From NCBI GenBank assembly GCA_039888615.1, contig JBDQQS010000002.1: a DNA stretch of 64,000 nucleotides; one strand, written 5' to 3'. The notes beneath the pieces are model-generated. The model searched no databases. It was not told where the DNA came from and saw only the letters and a list, made by a program, of their open reading frames with translations. This document shows positions 43,315 through 51,713 of the stretch, in pieces; positions within the stretch are counted from its first letter, which is position 1; each line of letters starts with the position of its first letter. This DNA comes from Flavimaribacter sp039888615. GTDB taxonomy: Bacteria; Pseudomonadota; Alphaproteobacteria; Rhizobiales; Rhizobiaceae. The translations under genes and the position numbers were made by a program.

Positions 43315-44247
43315 ATGCAAATCGACTTTCATGTTTTCGAAGAAGGCGAAGTGCGGCTTCACTATGCCGCGCTTGGGCGTTCCGATGCGCCGGCGCTGAT
43401 CTGCCTGCACGGATTTCCGGAATACTGGGCAAGCTTTCGCGATATCATGCCGCTGCTTGCCGAGCGTTTCCGCGTCTACGCGCCGGATCAGCGCGGCTAC
43501 AATCTGTCGTTCAAGCCTGAAGGCGTTGACGCCTACGCCGCGCGATATCTTGCCGACGACATCGCCCGCTTTGTCGATCACGTTTCGCCGGACCGGCCAG
43601 TCCTGCTGTTCGGGCACGATTGGGGCGCTTCGGTCGCCTATGCCTACGCCTTCCGTCATCCGGACAGACTCACCGGTCTGATCATCGCAAATGGCATCCA
43701 TCCGGTCACGTTCCAGCGCGCGCTGCTGTACGACAAAGGCCAGCGCGAGGCGAGTTATTATATCCCGAGGCTGCGCAAGCCTGGCGTCGAGGCGGCGCTC
43801 GAGGAGGACGACTACGCCCGCACGTTCAACATGATCGGGGGCTTTTCGTCCACGGACTGGCTGAGCGAAGACGTCAAACAGGGATATCGTGACGCCTGGA
43901 GCCAACCCGGCGCGATGGAAGCGATGGTGAACTGGTATCGCGCGTCGCCCCTGGTGGTGCCGGCGTCCGATGCGGACCCGGCTGAAATCGAACGCGAAGC
44001 GGAACGTCTTCTGGATATACCGGCGGAGCACGTCACGGTTCGGGTTCCCCATCTCGTCGTGTGGGGCGCCGACGACGCCGCCCTCAAGGATGTCTGCCTG
44101 GATGGCCTTGGGGACTTCGCGCCGGATCTTGAGATCCATCGTATGAAGGGAACCGGACACTGGCTACTGCATGAACGACCGCAAGAGGTTTCCGACGCGG
44201 TTTTCGATTGGCTTGACAGGAAAGGCATAGTCTCCGGACGGGCGTAG
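43315..44247 (+). CDS. Alpha/beta hydrolase, epoxide hydrolase-like
   Basis: 310 residues. HGFPEYW (32-38) is the oxyanion-hole motif of epoxide hydrolases and haloalkane dehalogenases, and FGHDWGASVAYAYA contains the nucleophile Asp102. The acid probably lies in the late LVVWGADDA segment and the catalytic His in GTGHWLLHE (about 283). An Asp nucleophile rules out a plain esterase. The substrate is unknown. The gene is divergent from icd, and trmJ starts three bases after its stop, so it may be co-transcribed with trmJ and murI. Confidence 0.83.
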   Translation: MQIDFHVFEEGEVRLHYAALGRSDAPALICLHGFPEYWASFRDIMPLLAERFRVYAPDQRGYNLSFKPEGVDAYAARYLADDIARFVDHVSPDRPVLLFGHDWGASVAYAYAFRHPDRLTGLIIANGIHPVTFQRALLYDKGQREASYYIPRLRKPGVEAALEEDDYARTFNMIGGFSSTDWLSEDVKQGYRDAWSQPGAMEAMVNWYRASPLVVPASDADPAEIEREAERLLDIPAEHVTVRVPHLVVWGADDAALKDVCLDGLGDFAPDLEIHRMKGTGHWLLHERPQEVSDAVFDWLDRKGIVSGRA

Positions 44248-44250
44248 CGC

Positions 44251-45078
44251 ATGGCGGGAACAGACCGGCACAAGAAACTCATGACAGGCGGCCCGGCGAT
44301 CATTCTCGTCGAGCCGCAACTCGGCGAGAATATCGGCATGGTGGCGCGGGCCATGGCGAACTTCGGACTGTCGGACCTGCGGCTGGTCAATCCGCGCGAC
44401 GGCTGGCCGAACGACAAGGCCCGGTCCGCAGCCAGCAAGGCCGACCACGTCATCGACGCGACACAGGTGTTCGAGACCCTGGCGGAGGCGATCGCCGATC
44501 TGAATTTCGTCGTCGCCACCACGGCGCGCGAGCGCGACGGCTTCAAGCCCGTTTGCGGGCCGGTCGAGGCGACCGGCAATCTGCGCCGCGTTGAGGAAAG
44601 CGACAGGCGCGCCGGCATCCTTTTCGGCCGCGAACGCTGGGGGCTGAAGAATCACGAGATCACGCTCGCCGACGAGATTGTCACCTTTCCGGTCAACCCC
44701 GCCTTTGCATCTCTCAACATCGCACAGGCCGTCCTCCTCATGGCCTACGAGTGGATGAAATCGGGCATGGAGAGCGACCTGCCGGCCGATTTCAGGCAAG
44801 CGGAAATGGAGCCGGCCACCAAAGCCGACATGCAGGGCCTGTTCGAACATCTGGAGGAGGCGCTGGAGGCTCGCGGCTATTTCAGACCCGCCTCCAAAAA
44901 GCCGAAAATGGTGGAGAACCTGCGCGCCGTACTTAGCCGGCAGGGGCTCTATCTGCCGGAAATCAATCTCTTGAGAGGCGTCATCCGGTCGCTCGACCGG
45001 TTCAGCCGCAAAAGGCCGAAAGGCAGTGGAGCGCCGGACATGGACGCAAGCGACGAGACGGTGCAATCCGGTGAGTGA
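44251..45078 (+). CDS. trmJ: tRNA (cytidine/uridine-2'-O-)-methyltransferase TrmJ
   Basis: 275 residues of the SPOUT/TrmH class. AdoMet-knot motifs are present in order: ILVEPQLGENIGMVARAMANFG (motif 1 region, about 18-39), ILFGRERWGLKNHEI (motif 2) and FPVNPAFASLNIAQAVLLMAYE (motif 3). TrmJ methylates the ribose at position 32 of tRNA anticodon loops. The helical C-terminal extension (about 170-275) is typical of TrmJ. The murI start lies within its last bases, an eight-base overlap. Confidence 0.9.
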   Translation: MAGTDRHKKLMTGGPAIILVEPQLGENIGMVARAMANFGLSDLRLVNPRDGWPNDKARSAASKADHVIDATQVFETLAEAIADLNFVVATTARERDGFKPVCGPVEATGNLRRVEESDRRAGILFGRERWGLKNHEITLADEIVTFPVNPAFASLNIAQAVLLMAYEWMKSGMESDLPADFRQAEMEPATKADMQGLFEHLEEALEARGYFRPASKKPKMVENLRAVLSRQGLYLPEINLLRGVIRSLDRFSRKRPKGSGAPDMDASDETVQSGE

Positions 45079-45856
45079 CGGGCCGATCCTCGTTTTCGAT
45101 TCCGGTATCGGCGGGCTGACGGTCTTGCGCGAGGCGCGCGTCCTGATGCCCGACAGGCGCTTCGTCTATATTGTCGATGACGCTGCCTTTCCCTATGGCG
45201 GATGGGAGGAGGGCGAACTCGATAGCCATATCGTCGATTTGTTTGGACGGCTTGTTGATGAGCACCAGCCGCAGCTCTGCGTGATCGCCTGCAACACCGC
45301 TTCGACCTTGGTTCTCGGAAGTCTGCGTAAGGCCTTCGCCGACATGCCCTTCGTCGGCACCGTGCCTGCAATCAAACCTGCGGCCGAGCGCACGCGCTCC
45401 GGCCTGGTCTCCGTGCTTGCGACGCCCGGCACGGTCAGACGCGCCTATACGCGCGATCTCATACAGTCCTTCGCCGCGCAGTGCCATGTGCGGCTAGTCG
45501 GCTCGGAAAATCTGGCGTCTCTTGCTGAAAAGCACATTCGCGGCGTGCACAACGATCCGGGCGCCATCCTGGCGGAGATCGAGCCCTGTTTCGTTGAGCA
45601 CGATGGCAAACGCACCGATATCGTCGTGCTCGCCTGCACCCATTATCCGTTCCTCGCCAATGTGTTTCGCCGCCTTGCGCCCTGGCCGGTGGACTGGCTG
45701 GATCCGGCTGAAGCGATCGCCCGGCGCGCGCTGTCGCTGCTGCCCGATACGCGCTCGGTATCGGAAGAGCCCGATATCGCGGTTTTCACCTCGGGAGCGC
45801 CGGATTTCGCGATACGCCGGTTGATGGGTGGGTTCGGACTTTCGGTCGTGTCATGA
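45071..45856 (+). CDS. murI: Glutamate racemase
   Basis: 261 residues from the GTG at 45071; the frame stays open to 45026, but FDSGIGG should lie near the N-terminus. It makes D-glutamate for peptidoglycan. The first catalytic Cys74 is in ACNTAST and the second in LACTHYPFL (about 187), with DSGIGGLTV at 10-18. The substrate loop reads PYGGWEEGEL, where many homologues have PYG-x-K-S. The start overlaps the trmJ stop by eight bases. A strong terminator lies 46 nt downstream. Confidence 0.93.
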   Translation: MSDGPILVFDSGIGGLTVLREARVLMPDRRFVYIVDDAAFPYGGWEEGELDSHIVDLFGRLVDEHQPQLCVIACNTASTLVLGSLRKAFADMPFVGTVPAIKPAAERTRSGLVSVLATPGTVRRAYTRDLIQSFAAQCHVRLVGSENLASLAEKHIRGVHNDPGAILAEIEPCFVEHDGKRTDIVVLACTHYPFLANVFRRLAPWPVDWLDPAEAIARRALSLLPDTRSVSEEPDIAVFTSGAPDFAIRRLMGGFGLSVVS

Positions 45857-45862
45857 TTTTCG

Positions 45863-45891
45863 TTGACTTTGCTCCGGGTTTCTCCTAATCA
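45863..45891 (+). promoter_or_regulatory. Candidate rpsD promoter upstream of the murI terminator
   Basis: TTGACT (45863-45868), a 17-base spacer and TAATCA (45886-45891). Initiation would be near 45898, directly before the terminator hairpin at 45903, giving an rpsD leader of about 170 bases. Another promoter downstream of the terminator cannot be excluded. Confidence 0.45.
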
Positions 45892-45902
45892 ACCCCGGAA
45901 TT

Positions 45903-45924
45903 CGGGCCTCGCGGCCCGTTTTTT
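45903..45924 (+). terminator. Rho-independent terminator after murI / at the start of the rpsD leader
   Basis: CGGGCC / GGCCCG stem with a four-base loop (TCGC), followed by six T residues. It ends the trmJ-murI transcript and, if the promoter at 45863 is real, would also lie at the very 5' end of the rpsD transcript. Confidence 0.85.
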
Positions 45925-46020
45925 CATTACGTGTCCCGTGAATGTCCGTTTTCGCACAGTGGCTGCGGATATTCTGTCAGTCGGCAAAAACAGCCGGCAG
46001 AGGAGGGCGCGTTTCCTTCG

Positions 46021-46042
46021 ACCGGTTTGGCAACAAACCGGT
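46021..46042 (+). promoter_or_regulatory. Leader hairpin just upstream of rpsD
   Basis: A perfect 9-bp stem ACCGGTTTG / CAAACCGGT capped by a GCAA (GNRA) tetraloop, ending 13 bases before the AAGGGA ribosome site of rpsD. There is no T-run, so it is not a terminator. It is a candidate protein-binding or structural leader element, perhaps for autoregulation by S4. Confidence 0.6.
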
Positions 46043-46065
46043 GCAACTGTATGAAAGGGAATGCG

Positions 46066-46683
46066 GTGAGCAAGCGCGAACCATCCAAATACAAACTCGA
46101 TCGCCGTATGGGCGAAAACATCTGGGGACGTCCGAAGTCTCCGGTTAACCGTCGTGAATATGGCCCCGGCCAGCACGGTCAGCGCCGCAAGGGCAAGCTG
46201 TCCGACTTCGGCGTGCAGCTTCGCGCCAAGCAGAAGCTGAAAGGCTATTACGGCGATATCCGTGAAAAGCAGTTCCGCAAGATCTATGACGAAGCCAACC
46301 GCCGGAAGGGCGATACGCCGGAAAACCTGATCGGTCTTCTGGAATCGCGTCTGGACGCCGTCGTCTACCGCGCGAAGTTCGTGCCGACGGTCTTCGCCGC
46401 GCGCCAGTTCGTCAACCACGGCCACGTCACGGTCAATGGCGTTCGGACCAACATCCCGTCCTACCGCTGCAAGCCGGGCGACGTGATCGAAGTTCGCGAA
46501 AAGTCCAAGCAGATGGTGCTGGTCCTGGAATCGGTGCAGCTCGCCGAGCGCGATGTTCCGGACTACGTCGAAGCCGACCACAACAAGATGGTCGCCACTT
46601 TCGTGCGCGTGCCGGGTCTGGCCGATGTGCCGTATCCGGTGCACATGGAGCCGAACCTCGTCGTCGAGTTCTATTCGCGCTGA
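46066..46683 (+). CDS. rpsD: Small ribosomal subunit protein S4
   Basis: 205 residues from the GTG at 46066, preceded by AAGGGA; the long open frame back to 45931 is leader sequence. S4 is a primary 16S rRNA binder that nucleates 30S assembly and in many bacteria represses its own translation. The start SKREPSKYKLDRRMGENIWG and the S4 RNA-binding domain (about 95-155; LDAVVYRAKFVPTVFAARQF and HGHVTVNG) are typical of the 205-residue rhizobial form. It stands alone, outside the alpha operon, which is usual in alphaproteobacteria. A terminator follows. Confidence 0.97.
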   Translation: MSKREPSKYKLDRRMGENIWGRPKSPVNRREYGPGQHGQRRKGKLSDFGVQLRAKQKLKGYYGDIREKQFRKIYDEANRRKGDTPENLIGLLESRLDAVVYRAKFVPTVFAARQFVNHGHVTVNGVRTNIPSYRCKPGDVIEVREKSKQMVLVLESVQLAERDVPDYVEADHNKMVATFVRVPGLADVPYPVHMEPNLVVEFYSR

Positions 46684-46707
46684 TCGTTTTTCGACAGTCG
46701 ACATTCG

Positions 46708-46737
46708 AAGCCGCCGGTTTGCTCCGGCGGCTTTTTT
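46708..46737 (+). terminator. rpsD terminator
   Basis: A 10-bp stem AAGCCGCCGG / CCGGCGGCTT with a six-base loop and a run of six T residues (two within the stem), 25 nt after the rpsD stop codon. Confidence 0.92.
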
Positions 46738-46792
46738 GTTTTAATCCTTGCCTTCGCGACCCAGCGCGATTCATACCGAACCGGAACGTCTC

Positions 46793-47698
46793 ATGACCAC
46801 CGCCGAAACCGCAGTCAAGGCCTGGACGGAGCCTGTCATGGACATGCCCGGCTCTGCAATGTCGTATCATCCGATGTTCAGGGACGCGCCGGGCTCGGTC
46901 AACTTCAAGAAGCTTAGAAAACGCCTGCTGCGGCAGACGCGGGAAGCCATCGACACCTATGCAATGGTGGACGCGGACGCGCAGCGGCGCCCGCGCTGGC
47001 TGGTCGCGTTGTCGGGCGGCAAGGATTCCTACGGCATGCTGGCGCTGCTGCTCGATTTGCAGTGGCGCGGGTTGCTGCCCGTCGATCTTCTGGCCTGCAA
47101 TCTCGATCAGGGCCAGCCGAATTTCCCGAAGCATGTGTTGCCTGAGTTTCTCGAATCGATCGGCGTCGCGCACCGGATCGAATATCGCGACACTTATTCG
47201 ATCGTGACCGAAAAGCTGCCCGAGACGAGCACCTACTGCTCGCTCTGTTCTCGCCTGCGACGCGGCCACCTTTATCGTATCGCCCGAGAGGAGGGATGCG
47301 ACGCGCTCGTGCTTGGCCACCATCGCGAGGATATCCTCGAGACATTCTTCATGAACCTGTTTCACGGCGGACGGCTGGAGGCCATGCCGCCAAAGCTCGT
47401 CAACGACGAAGGCGACCTTCTCGTGCTGCGACCGCTTGCGCTCTGCGCCGAGGACGATCTGGAGAAATTCGCCGACGCCTTGCGATTCCCGATCATTCCC
47501 TGCGATCTCTGCGGTTCGCAGGATGGTCTGCAGCGCAACGCCATGAAAGCGATGATCGCCGATATCGAACGCCGCATGCCGGGGCGCAAGGACGCGATGA
47601 TCAGGGCGCTCGCCAATGCACGGCCGTCACATCTCCTTGATACGAAACTGTTCGACTTTGCAGGCCTTTCTCTCAAGACTAATCCCATACCGGAGTAG
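46793..47698 (+). CDS. ttcA: tRNA 2-thiocytidine(32) synthetase TtcA
   Basis: 301 residues from the ATG at 46793. PP-loop ATPase that thiolates C32 of certain tRNAs using an Fe-S cluster. The PP-loop motif SGGKDS is at 74-79, and the two CxxC pairs expected of TtcA are CSLC (about 147-150) and CDLC (about 238-241), with GHHREDILETFFMNLFHGG between them. The first about 40 residues extend beyond the minimal core. The next gene starts two bases after the stop, so they are co-transcribed. Confidence 0.93.
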   Translation: MTTAETAVKAWTEPVMDMPGSAMSYHPMFRDAPGSVNFKKLRKRLLRQTREAIDTYAMVDADAQRRPRWLVALSGGKDSYGMLALLLDLQWRGLLPVDLLACNLDQGQPNFPKHVLPEFLESIGVAHRIEYRDTYSIVTEKLPETSTYCSLCSRLRRGHLYRIAREEGCDALVLGHHREDILETFFMNLFHGGRLEAMPPKLVNDEGDLLVLRPLALCAEDDLEKFADALRFPIIPCDLCGSQDGLQRNAMKAMIADIERRMPGRKDAMIRALANARPSHLLDTKLFDFAGLSLKTNPIPE

Positions 47699-47700
47699 AC

Positions 47701-48528
47701 ATGACATTTTCGGACAACGACATCGACGCGCTCGACGGCATCCTGCGGCGGGCGGCGGCGGAACAGATCGCGCCGCGATTCCGCCGGCTGGAAGACAATC
47801 AGGTCCGGGAAAAGAAGTCAGCCCTCGATCTTGTCACCGAAGCCGATGTCGCCGCCGAGCATGCGATCGAGGCGGCGTTGCGCGAAGCATATCCCGACGC
47901 GATCATCGTCGGCGAGGAAGCCGCAGAGAAGAACCCTTCGATTATCGGCGCGCTGCATGGCGCGGAACTGGCTTTCGTCATTGATCCGATCGACGGAACC
48001 TACAATTTCGCCTCCGACATGCCGCTGTTCGGCGTCATGCTGGCCGTGGTTGTCAAAGGGGAATGCGTCGCAGGCGTCATTCATTATCCAGTGACCGGTG
48101 AAAGCCTGATCGGCGCCAAGGGGGCGGGCAGCAGGCTTGTCGACGAGCATCTGATTTCCCGTCCGGCACTGGTGGCCGAACCCGTTCCGCTTTCGGAAAT
48201 GATCGGAACCATCACCTGGAGCCTGATGGAAGAACCGCGTCGTTCTCGGGTAGCGGGCAACATGGCGAAGATCGCCATGACCTTTCACTTGAGGTGCTCG
48301 GCCTGGGAATACCGGGTCGTCGCCACCGGCAAGGCGCATTTCATCGGCGGGCAACGGCTATTGCCATGGGATCATCTCGCCGGCGTGCTCATCCACCAGG
48401 AGGCGGGCGGCTATTCGGCGCGGCTCGACGGCTCGCCCTATCTGCCAGGCATGACCGATGGCGGACTGATCACTGCGCCCGACCGCGATACCTGGCGGTT
48501 GATTCGCTCGGAAATTATCGGCGATTGA
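47701..48528 (+). CDS. Inositol-monophosphatase-family phosphatase
   Basis: 275 residues with the Mg-dependent phosphatase motifs: VGEEAAE (Glu ligand, about 70), FVIDPIDGTYNFA (Asp-Pro-Ile-Asp ligands, about 95-107) and LPWDHLAGVLIHQEAGG (last Asp ligand, about 225). Members hydrolyse inositol phosphate, histidinol phosphate or 3'-phosphoadenosine 5'-phosphate; nothing here decides between these. It starts two bases after ttcA, so the two share a transcript. It ends four bases before the convergent MFS gene. Confidence 0.87.
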   Translation: MTFSDNDIDALDGILRRAAAEQIAPRFRRLEDNQVREKKSALDLVTEADVAAEHAIEAALREAYPDAIIVGEEAAEKNPSIIGALHGAELAFVIDPIDGTYNFASDMPLFGVMLAVVVKGECVAGVIHYPVTGESLIGAKGAGSRLVDEHLISRPALVAEPVPLSEMIGTITWSLMEEPRRSRVAGNMAKIAMTFHLRCSAWEYRVVATGKAHFIGGQRLLPWDHLAGVLIHQEAGGYSARLDGSPYLPGMTDGGLITAPDRDTWRLIRSEIIGD

Positions 48529-48531
48529 AAA

Positions 48532-49797
48532 TCAGTCGTCGGCCGATCGCCTGAACAGCCGTCCTCTGTCGGTCCAGACCACCACCAGGATAGAAAGATA
48601 GCCGAAGATCGCGAAACCCAGCGCGAGCGGAACCAGCGTTCCGTCAAAAAAGCGTCCAACCACCGCGCCCAGCGCGGCGCCGCCCGTAAAGGTGACGACG
48701 CCGATCAGCGACGACGCAGAACCTGCGATGCGCCCCATCGGCTCCATGGCGATCGCATTGAAATTGGCGGAAACCACACCGAACGCCCCCATGATCATGG
48801 CCATGAGCAGAAATGACGGCCAGAAGGACGTGTTCTCCTGCAAGCTGATCGCCACCAGCAAGGTTGCAGCGACGGCATAGGCGATCAACGCCCAGTGAGA
48901 GATCATTCTCATGCCGAGCCGACGCACCAGCTGGCCGTTGAACAGGCTGAAAATCGCCATGAGGCAGGCGGTGGCTCCGAAGGCGGTGGCGAACCACTCC
49001 GCCTTGTCGAAGACAACGTCAAAGACCTGCTGGGAACTGACGATATAGGCGTAAAGCCCGCCGAAACACAGCATGGCCGCCACGGTGTAGCCTACGCTGA
49101 TACGATTGGAGGCGATCTCGCCGAAGGCCTGGCTCACGGCAGCATAGGATATCGGCCTGCGCTCCTCCTCGGGCAGAGTTTCCTTCAAACGCAGAAAGGC
49201 CCAAAAACCGAGCACCGCGCCAAACACACCTAGAAAGGCGAAGATCCACTGCCAGGGCGCGACGACCAGGATCGCCTGGCCGATGCCGGGCGCGACGATC
49301 GGAACCACCATGAAAATCGAATAGGAATAGGACATGACGCGCGACATTTCCCGTCCGGTGAAACAATCGCGCACGATTGCGGTCGTCACGACCCGCACGG
49401 CGGCGGCGCATGCGCCCTGCGCTGCGCGCATTGCCAGCAGGGCTGCGTAGCTTTCTGTCCAGATGGCGGCGAGGGAGAACACTGTGTACAACGCCATTGC
49501 CGGGATCAGGACCGTTCGGCGGCCGAACCGGTCGGAAAACGGGCCGAAAACAATCTGCGAGAGACCAAATCCGAGGCCAAAGACCACAACGACCATTTGC
49601 CGGTCATTGTGATCTCCGACACCCAATCCTTCTCCGATCTGGGGCAGGGCCGGCAGCATGATGTCGATGGCCAGCGCCACGACGGAATTGAGCAGGGCGA
49701 CAAGGATGATGAACTCGACAAAGCCAGTGCCTGCCTTTGTCATAGAGCCGGTTCCGCGCGGATCCGAACTTGGCTGGACCCCGGATCCAGACGGCAT
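48532..49797 (-). CDS. Bcr/CflA-type MFS drug-resistance transporter
   Basis: 421 residues from the ATG at 49797, chosen because GGAAGGAG ends five bases before it (the frame stays open to 49860). Twelve hydrophobic helices; the A-motif appears as GPFSDRFGRRTVL (about 85-97) and motif C-like glycine/proline residues as MVVPIVAPGIGQAI. DIMLPALPQIGEGLG after helix 1 is the Asp-containing signature of the Bcr/CflA branch, which expels bicyclomycin, chloramphenicol or sulfonamides in other species. The actual substrate is unknown. It is convergent with the phosphatase gene. Confidence 0.85.
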   Translation of the reverse strand: MPSGSGVQPSSDPRGTGSMTKAGTGFVEFIILVALLNSVVALAIDIMLPALPQIGEGLGVGDHNDRQMVVVVFGLGFGLSQIVFGPFSDRFGRRTVLIPAMALYTVFSLAAIWTESYAALLAMRAAQGACAAAVRVVTTAIVRDCFTGREMSRVMSYSYSIFMVVPIVAPGIGQAILVVAPWQWIFAFLGVFGAVLGFWAFLRLKETLPEEERRPISYAAVSQAFGEIASNRISVGYTVAAMLCFGGLYAYIVSSQQVFDVVFDKAEWFATAFGATACLMAIFSLFNGQLVRRLGMRMISHWALIAYAVAATLLVAISLQENTSFWPSFLLMAMIMGAFGVVSANFNAIAMEPMGRIAGSASSLIGVVTFTGGAALGAVVGRFFDGTLVPLALGFAIFGYLSILVVVWTDRGRLFRRSADD

Positions 49798-49938
49798 GGA
49801 AACTCCTTCCGAGTGACGGCCAGGAGCCTGGATGCAGAGCCCTCCGGTCTTATTCAACAAACTTTGTCTGGCTCCGGTGCGCGACCTCCGGAACCGGCAG
49901 GATGGATATCGCGGGGCCGGAGGTTCCGGTCCCGCCGA

Positions 49939-50403
49939 TCAGACGTTGTAGCCGGCGAGACGTCCGTTGATTACATAGTCGAGGATTTCGACCGTCTGAT
50001 CAGGAGTCTCCGCGACGGCGAGCGCCGCCGCATCGACTTCTTTCAAGGCGTGCTGGTGATCGGAGCCGTGGATGATGATCAGGGGTTTGCCAAGCGCCGC
50101 TGCATACCCGGCGTCGAAAGCGGCGTTCCACTGTTTGTACTTTTCGCCGAAACGCACCACCACAATATCGGCCTTGCCGATCAGCGTGCGGGTGCGGATG
50201 GCGTTGACCTGCGCGCCCTTGTGGTCATGCCAGAACTTGTTTTGCTCGGCGCCCAGAATCTGAACGCCGCAATCGTCGGACGCTTCGTGATGGGTTACGG
50301 GCGCGCTGAACGTCACCGGCAGGCCGGCCTGGCCTGCCTTTTCTTCGATCCGTTCTCTCCAGTCCGTATGGATTTCGCCGGAGAGGTAGACATTCCAAGC
50401 CAT
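49939..50403 (-). CDS. YtoQ-family protein
   Basis: 154 residues. MAWNVYLSGEIHTDWRERI at the start and ADIVVVRFGEKYKQWNAAFDAG in the middle are the hallmarks of the YtoQ family, a nucleoside 2-deoxyribosyltransferase-like fold of undetermined function. The ATG overlaps the last base of grxD, implying coupled translation with the glutaredoxin. An inverted repeat (CCTCCGG / CCGGAGG around 49885-49924) downstream has no T-run. Confidence 0.85.
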   Translation of the reverse strand: MAWNVYLSGEIHTDWRERIEEKAGQAGLPVTFSAPVTHHEASDDCGVQILGAEQNKFWHDHKGAQVNAIRTRTLIGKADIVVVRFGEKYKQWNAAFDAGYAAALGKPLIIIHGSDHQHALKEVDAAALAVAETPDQTVEILDYVINGRLAGYNV

Positions 50404-50738
50404 CAGGCAGCGCCCTTGACGGTGATTCCCTTCTCGGCGAGGTGGCTCTGCAGTTCGCTGGCCTGGAACATCTCACGGATGATGTCGCAGCCGCCCACGA
50501 ATTCACCCTTTACATAAAGCTGCGGGATGGTCGGCCAGTTGGAGTATTCCTTGATTCCCTGGCGAAGGTCGTCGTTTTCGAGAACGTTGACGCCCTTGTA
50601 GTCGACGCCGAGATAGTCAAGAATCTGCACTACCTGACCGGAAAAACCGCATTGCGGGAAAGTAGGCGTGCCCTTCATGAACAGCACGACGTCGCTGCTT
50701 TTGACTTCACTGTCGATGAATTCGTTGATTACGGTCAT
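50403..50738 (-). CDS. grxD: Monothiol glutaredoxin (Grx4/GrxD type)
   Basis: 111 residues. The CGFS active site (Cys30) with FMKGTPTFPQ before it, WPTIPQLYVKGEFVGGCDI and the C-terminal GGCD region define the monothiol glutaredoxins that bind and deliver 2Fe-2S clusters, usually with a BolA partner. bolA is encoded 660 bases upstream on the same strand, consistent with a GrxD-BolA module. ytoQ overlaps its stop. Confidence 0.96.
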   Translation of the reverse strand: MTVINEFIDSEVKSSDVVLFMKGTPTFPQCGFSGQVVQILDYLGVDYKGVNVLENDDLRQGIKEYSNWPTIPQLYVKGEFVGGCDIIREMFQASELQSHLAEKGITVKGAA

Positions 50739-50853
50739 GGAACGTTTCCTTTTCGCTGCCGGGTAAAAGGCCCGGAGGTTTCGGTGTCGTCCGTAAATAG
50801 CTCCGTACCAGTCAGATTTCCAGTCCCTTGTGGGATGTCGTCCGAGGAATCGG

Positions 50854-50881
50854 AAAAGCCGCGGCGCGGGCCGCGACTTTT
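50854..50881 (-). terminator. Terminator after the small secreted-protein gene
   Basis: On the minus strand an AAAAGTCGCGGC / GCCGCGGCTTTT inverted repeat (one mismatch, four-base loop) ends in TTTT, 20 nt downstream of the stop at 50901. It separates this gene from grxD. Confidence 0.75.
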
Positions 50882-50900
50882 CGTGGAAGTGTGGCGTTGA

Positions 50901-51263
50901 TCAGAAGTTCAGGCACTTTTCGAGAAGGCCGGCGTCCGGATATTTGGCGTTGGGGCCGAATTCCGCATAGCAACCCGCCGTCCAGGCGTAGGCGGTGTTG
51001 TCGAAAGGCTTTGCAACCGGCGAGTGACCCGGAGCCTTGAAAACTTTCATGGGCTGAGCGGACTGTGCGCCGCCGCGCATGGGCGCTGCGAGTTTTGCCT
51101 TCAGGCAGGCTTCCTTGTTGGATTCGGTGCCGCTTGCCTTGACGGTCTTGCCGTTGGAGCATCGGACTTCGCGGATGGTATCGGCGCTTGCCGGCGTTGT
51201 GACAGTTGTGGACATTGTTGCGAGGACTGCCAGCGAAGCAAGGGTGGTTACGATCTTTTTCAT
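50901..51263 (-). CDS. Small secreted protein with four cysteines
   Basis: 120 residues from the ATG at 51263 (GGAGAGAA before it; the frame stays open to 51323). A signal peptide covers about 1-27 (ASA). The mature chain of about 93 residues has four cysteines (EVRCSNG, KEACLKA, AGCYAEF, EKCLNF at the very end), which would allow two disulfides in the periplasm. I do not recognise the family. It has its own terminator and lies between bolA and grxD, two genes whose products normally act together. Confidence 0.7.
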   Translation of the reverse strand: MKKIVTTLASLAVLATMSTTVTTPASADTIREVRCSNGKTVKASGTESNKEACLKAKLAAPMRGGAQSAQPMKVFKAPGHSPVAKPFDNTAYAWTAGCYAEFGPNAKYPDAGLLEKCLNF

Positions 51264-51394
51264 AGGTTCTCTCCATATATCCGCATCCCCATCGGATGCA
51301 GGAACAGAAGTAGACCTTTGCAACTGAACGTTGCCGAAACGACCGGTTCACCCACAGTTCATGTGGAAAAACTGTTTTGCAATGCTTTGAAAAG

Positions 51395-51628
51395 TCAGTC
51401 GGGCGCGCTCGTCTGCAGTGCCAGCGCGTGCAGCACGCCGCCCATATTTCCCTGCAGTGCGTTGTAGACCATCTGGTGCTGCTGGACGCGTGATTTGCCG
51501 CGGAAGCTTTCAGAAACCACTTCCGCCGCATAGTGATCGCCATCGCCTGCCAGATCCCTGATGGTCACCTTCGCGTCCGGTATGGCCGTCTTGATCATCG
51601 TTTCAATGTCTCCGGCGTTCATCGGCAT
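51395..51628 (-). CDS. bolA: BolA-family protein
   Basis: 77 residues from the ATG at 51628, with AGGAG 8 nt upstream. The small alpha/beta fold contains the signature AAEVVSESFRGKSRVQQHQMVYNAL, with the conserved His near the end of FRGKSRVQQH. BolA proteins of this size form 2Fe-2S-bridged complexes with CGFS glutaredoxins for iron homeostasis and cluster transfer. It follows purL by 85 bases on the same strand; grxD is further down. Confidence 0.93.
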   Translation of the reverse strand: MPMNAGDIETMIKTAIPDAKVTIRDLAGDGDHYAAEVVSESFRGKSRVQQHQMVYNALQGNMGGVLHALALQTSAPD

Positions 51629-51713
51629 GTTCGGTCTCCTGTACTGCGGATTGCGGCGTTGCAGGCCGAATCCGTCTCCTTGCTTTACCGGTTCGATCCG
51701 GTCATTCGCATCA

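Noticed and set aside
49885..49935. Inverted repeat CCTCCGG/CCGGAGG downstream of ytoQ considered as a terminator
   Set aside because: The loop is about 25 bases and no T-run follows on either strand.
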